Positions 63,817-64,000 of a stretch of 64,000 bases of DNA are shown here, one piece after another; within the stretch, counting starts at the first letter, position 1, and each line of letters opens with the position of its first letter. The translations under genes were made by a program, and so were the position numbers. A model generated the notes under the pieces. The model was not told where the DNA came from and searched no databases. It was given only the letters and a program-made list of their open reading frames with translations. Origin of the DNA: Roseofilum reptotaenium CS-1145. GTDB lineage: Bacteria; Cyanobacteriota; Cyanobacteriia; Cyanobacteriales; Desertifilaceae. The stretch covers positions 52,957 to 116,956 of the forward strand of contig NZ_JAQMUE010000100.1 in NCBI RefSeq assembly GCF_028330985.1, in the 5' to 3' direction.

Positions 63817-64000
63817 CTATTTCTTCCTGAGTAAAAAGAGAGATTTTTTACCAGAACTAGGAACTGTCCAGTAATAGAAAGTCAGGCAATCTTGGACGGT
63901 CTCCCATTCATGGAGGGAGAGAAGTCTGTTAACCTCTTCCCTGGTCATTTCAACCAACTCCCTTTTGAATAGGGTGGACTCTGCGTGAAAGCGATCGCAC
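63817..64000 (-). CDS. Hypothetical protein, C-terminal part, cut by window edge
   Basis: A frame open from the window edge to a stop at 63817-63819, ending WTVPSSGKKSLFLLRKK. It contains EMTREEVNRLLSLHEWETV. An internal ATG at 63946-63948 preceded by GGGAG could instead start a 43-residue protein. It belongs to the accessory module by position and style; no family recognised. Confidence 0.45.
   Translation of the reverse strand, partial: CDRFHAESTLFKRELVEMTREEVNRLLSLHEWETVQDCLTFYYWTVPSSGKKSLFLLRKK

Overview
The window comes from a cyanobacterial chromosome, probably a filamentous Oscillatoriales-type organism. Supporting signs are the frequent HIP1 octamer (GCGATCGC), petB-petD divergent from ctpA, a cyanobacterial PilQ with an AMIN domain, rpoZ followed by a DUF1818 gene, many TPR/WD40/pentapeptide-repeat proteins and large multi-sensor kinases. 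Intergenic gaps carry short runs of TATTCCC/GGGAATA heptamers next to AGCGC-GCGCT palindromes. Organism identity below this level cannot be read from the sequence.

Layout. 0-5.4 kb: a leftward set (edge fragment, small protein, large TPR-CHAT caspase-like protein with six 138-bp internal repeats), a 116-bp tandem repeat, then a toxin-antitoxin patch (HigB-like toxin with a chimeric antitoxin, a DUF4926/DUF2281-like gene, and a RelE/ParE-like pair). 5.4-9.5 kb: fused oligopeptide ABC ATPase, TPR protein, Rpn-like nuclease. 9.6-14.4 kb: petD, petB, divergent ctpA, pentapeptide protein, TRAP solute receptor. 14.5-22.4 kb: ROK sugar kinase, an unusually long PilQ secretin, ProX-like receptor, DUF362 protein, TPR protein. 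22.6-28.2 kb: B12/radical-SAM protein, two tandem Rpn/DUF4351 paralogues, SpoIID-like protein, transaldolase. 28.3-39.4 kb: a leftward four-gene signalling block (adenylate cyclase, two hybrid kinases, REC-GGDEF-EAL) that joins cAMP, phosphorelay and c-di-GMP outputs; one kinase has a cyanobacteriochrome-like GAF domain. 39.7-51 kb: M20 amidohydrolase, heparinase-like lyase candidate, membrane proteins, a 14-repeat WD40 protein, an LpxB-related protein, a methyltransferase-like and a glycosyltransferase-like protein. 51.4-59.8 kb: a second c-di-GMP/kinase pair, TolC, a GAF-GGDEF protein, rpoZ and two small genes.

59.8-64 kb: tRNA-Pro(GGG), a perfect 29-bp inverted copy of its anticodon region just downstream, then a leftward primase/SF3-helicase replication gene with small accessory genes. 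This looks like one end of an integrated plasmid or satellite element. It has no complete HIP1 site until the last bases of the window and carries repeated GGTGATGTTTTC motifs.

The observations most worth a second look are the tRNA inverted copy and replication module, the dual-cysteine GAF domain and cysteine cluster in the 30.2-33.7 kb kinase, the seven-repeat insertion in PilQ, the chimeric antitoxin, and a probable ATT-initiated gene. All calls are made by eye from sequence; no searches were run.
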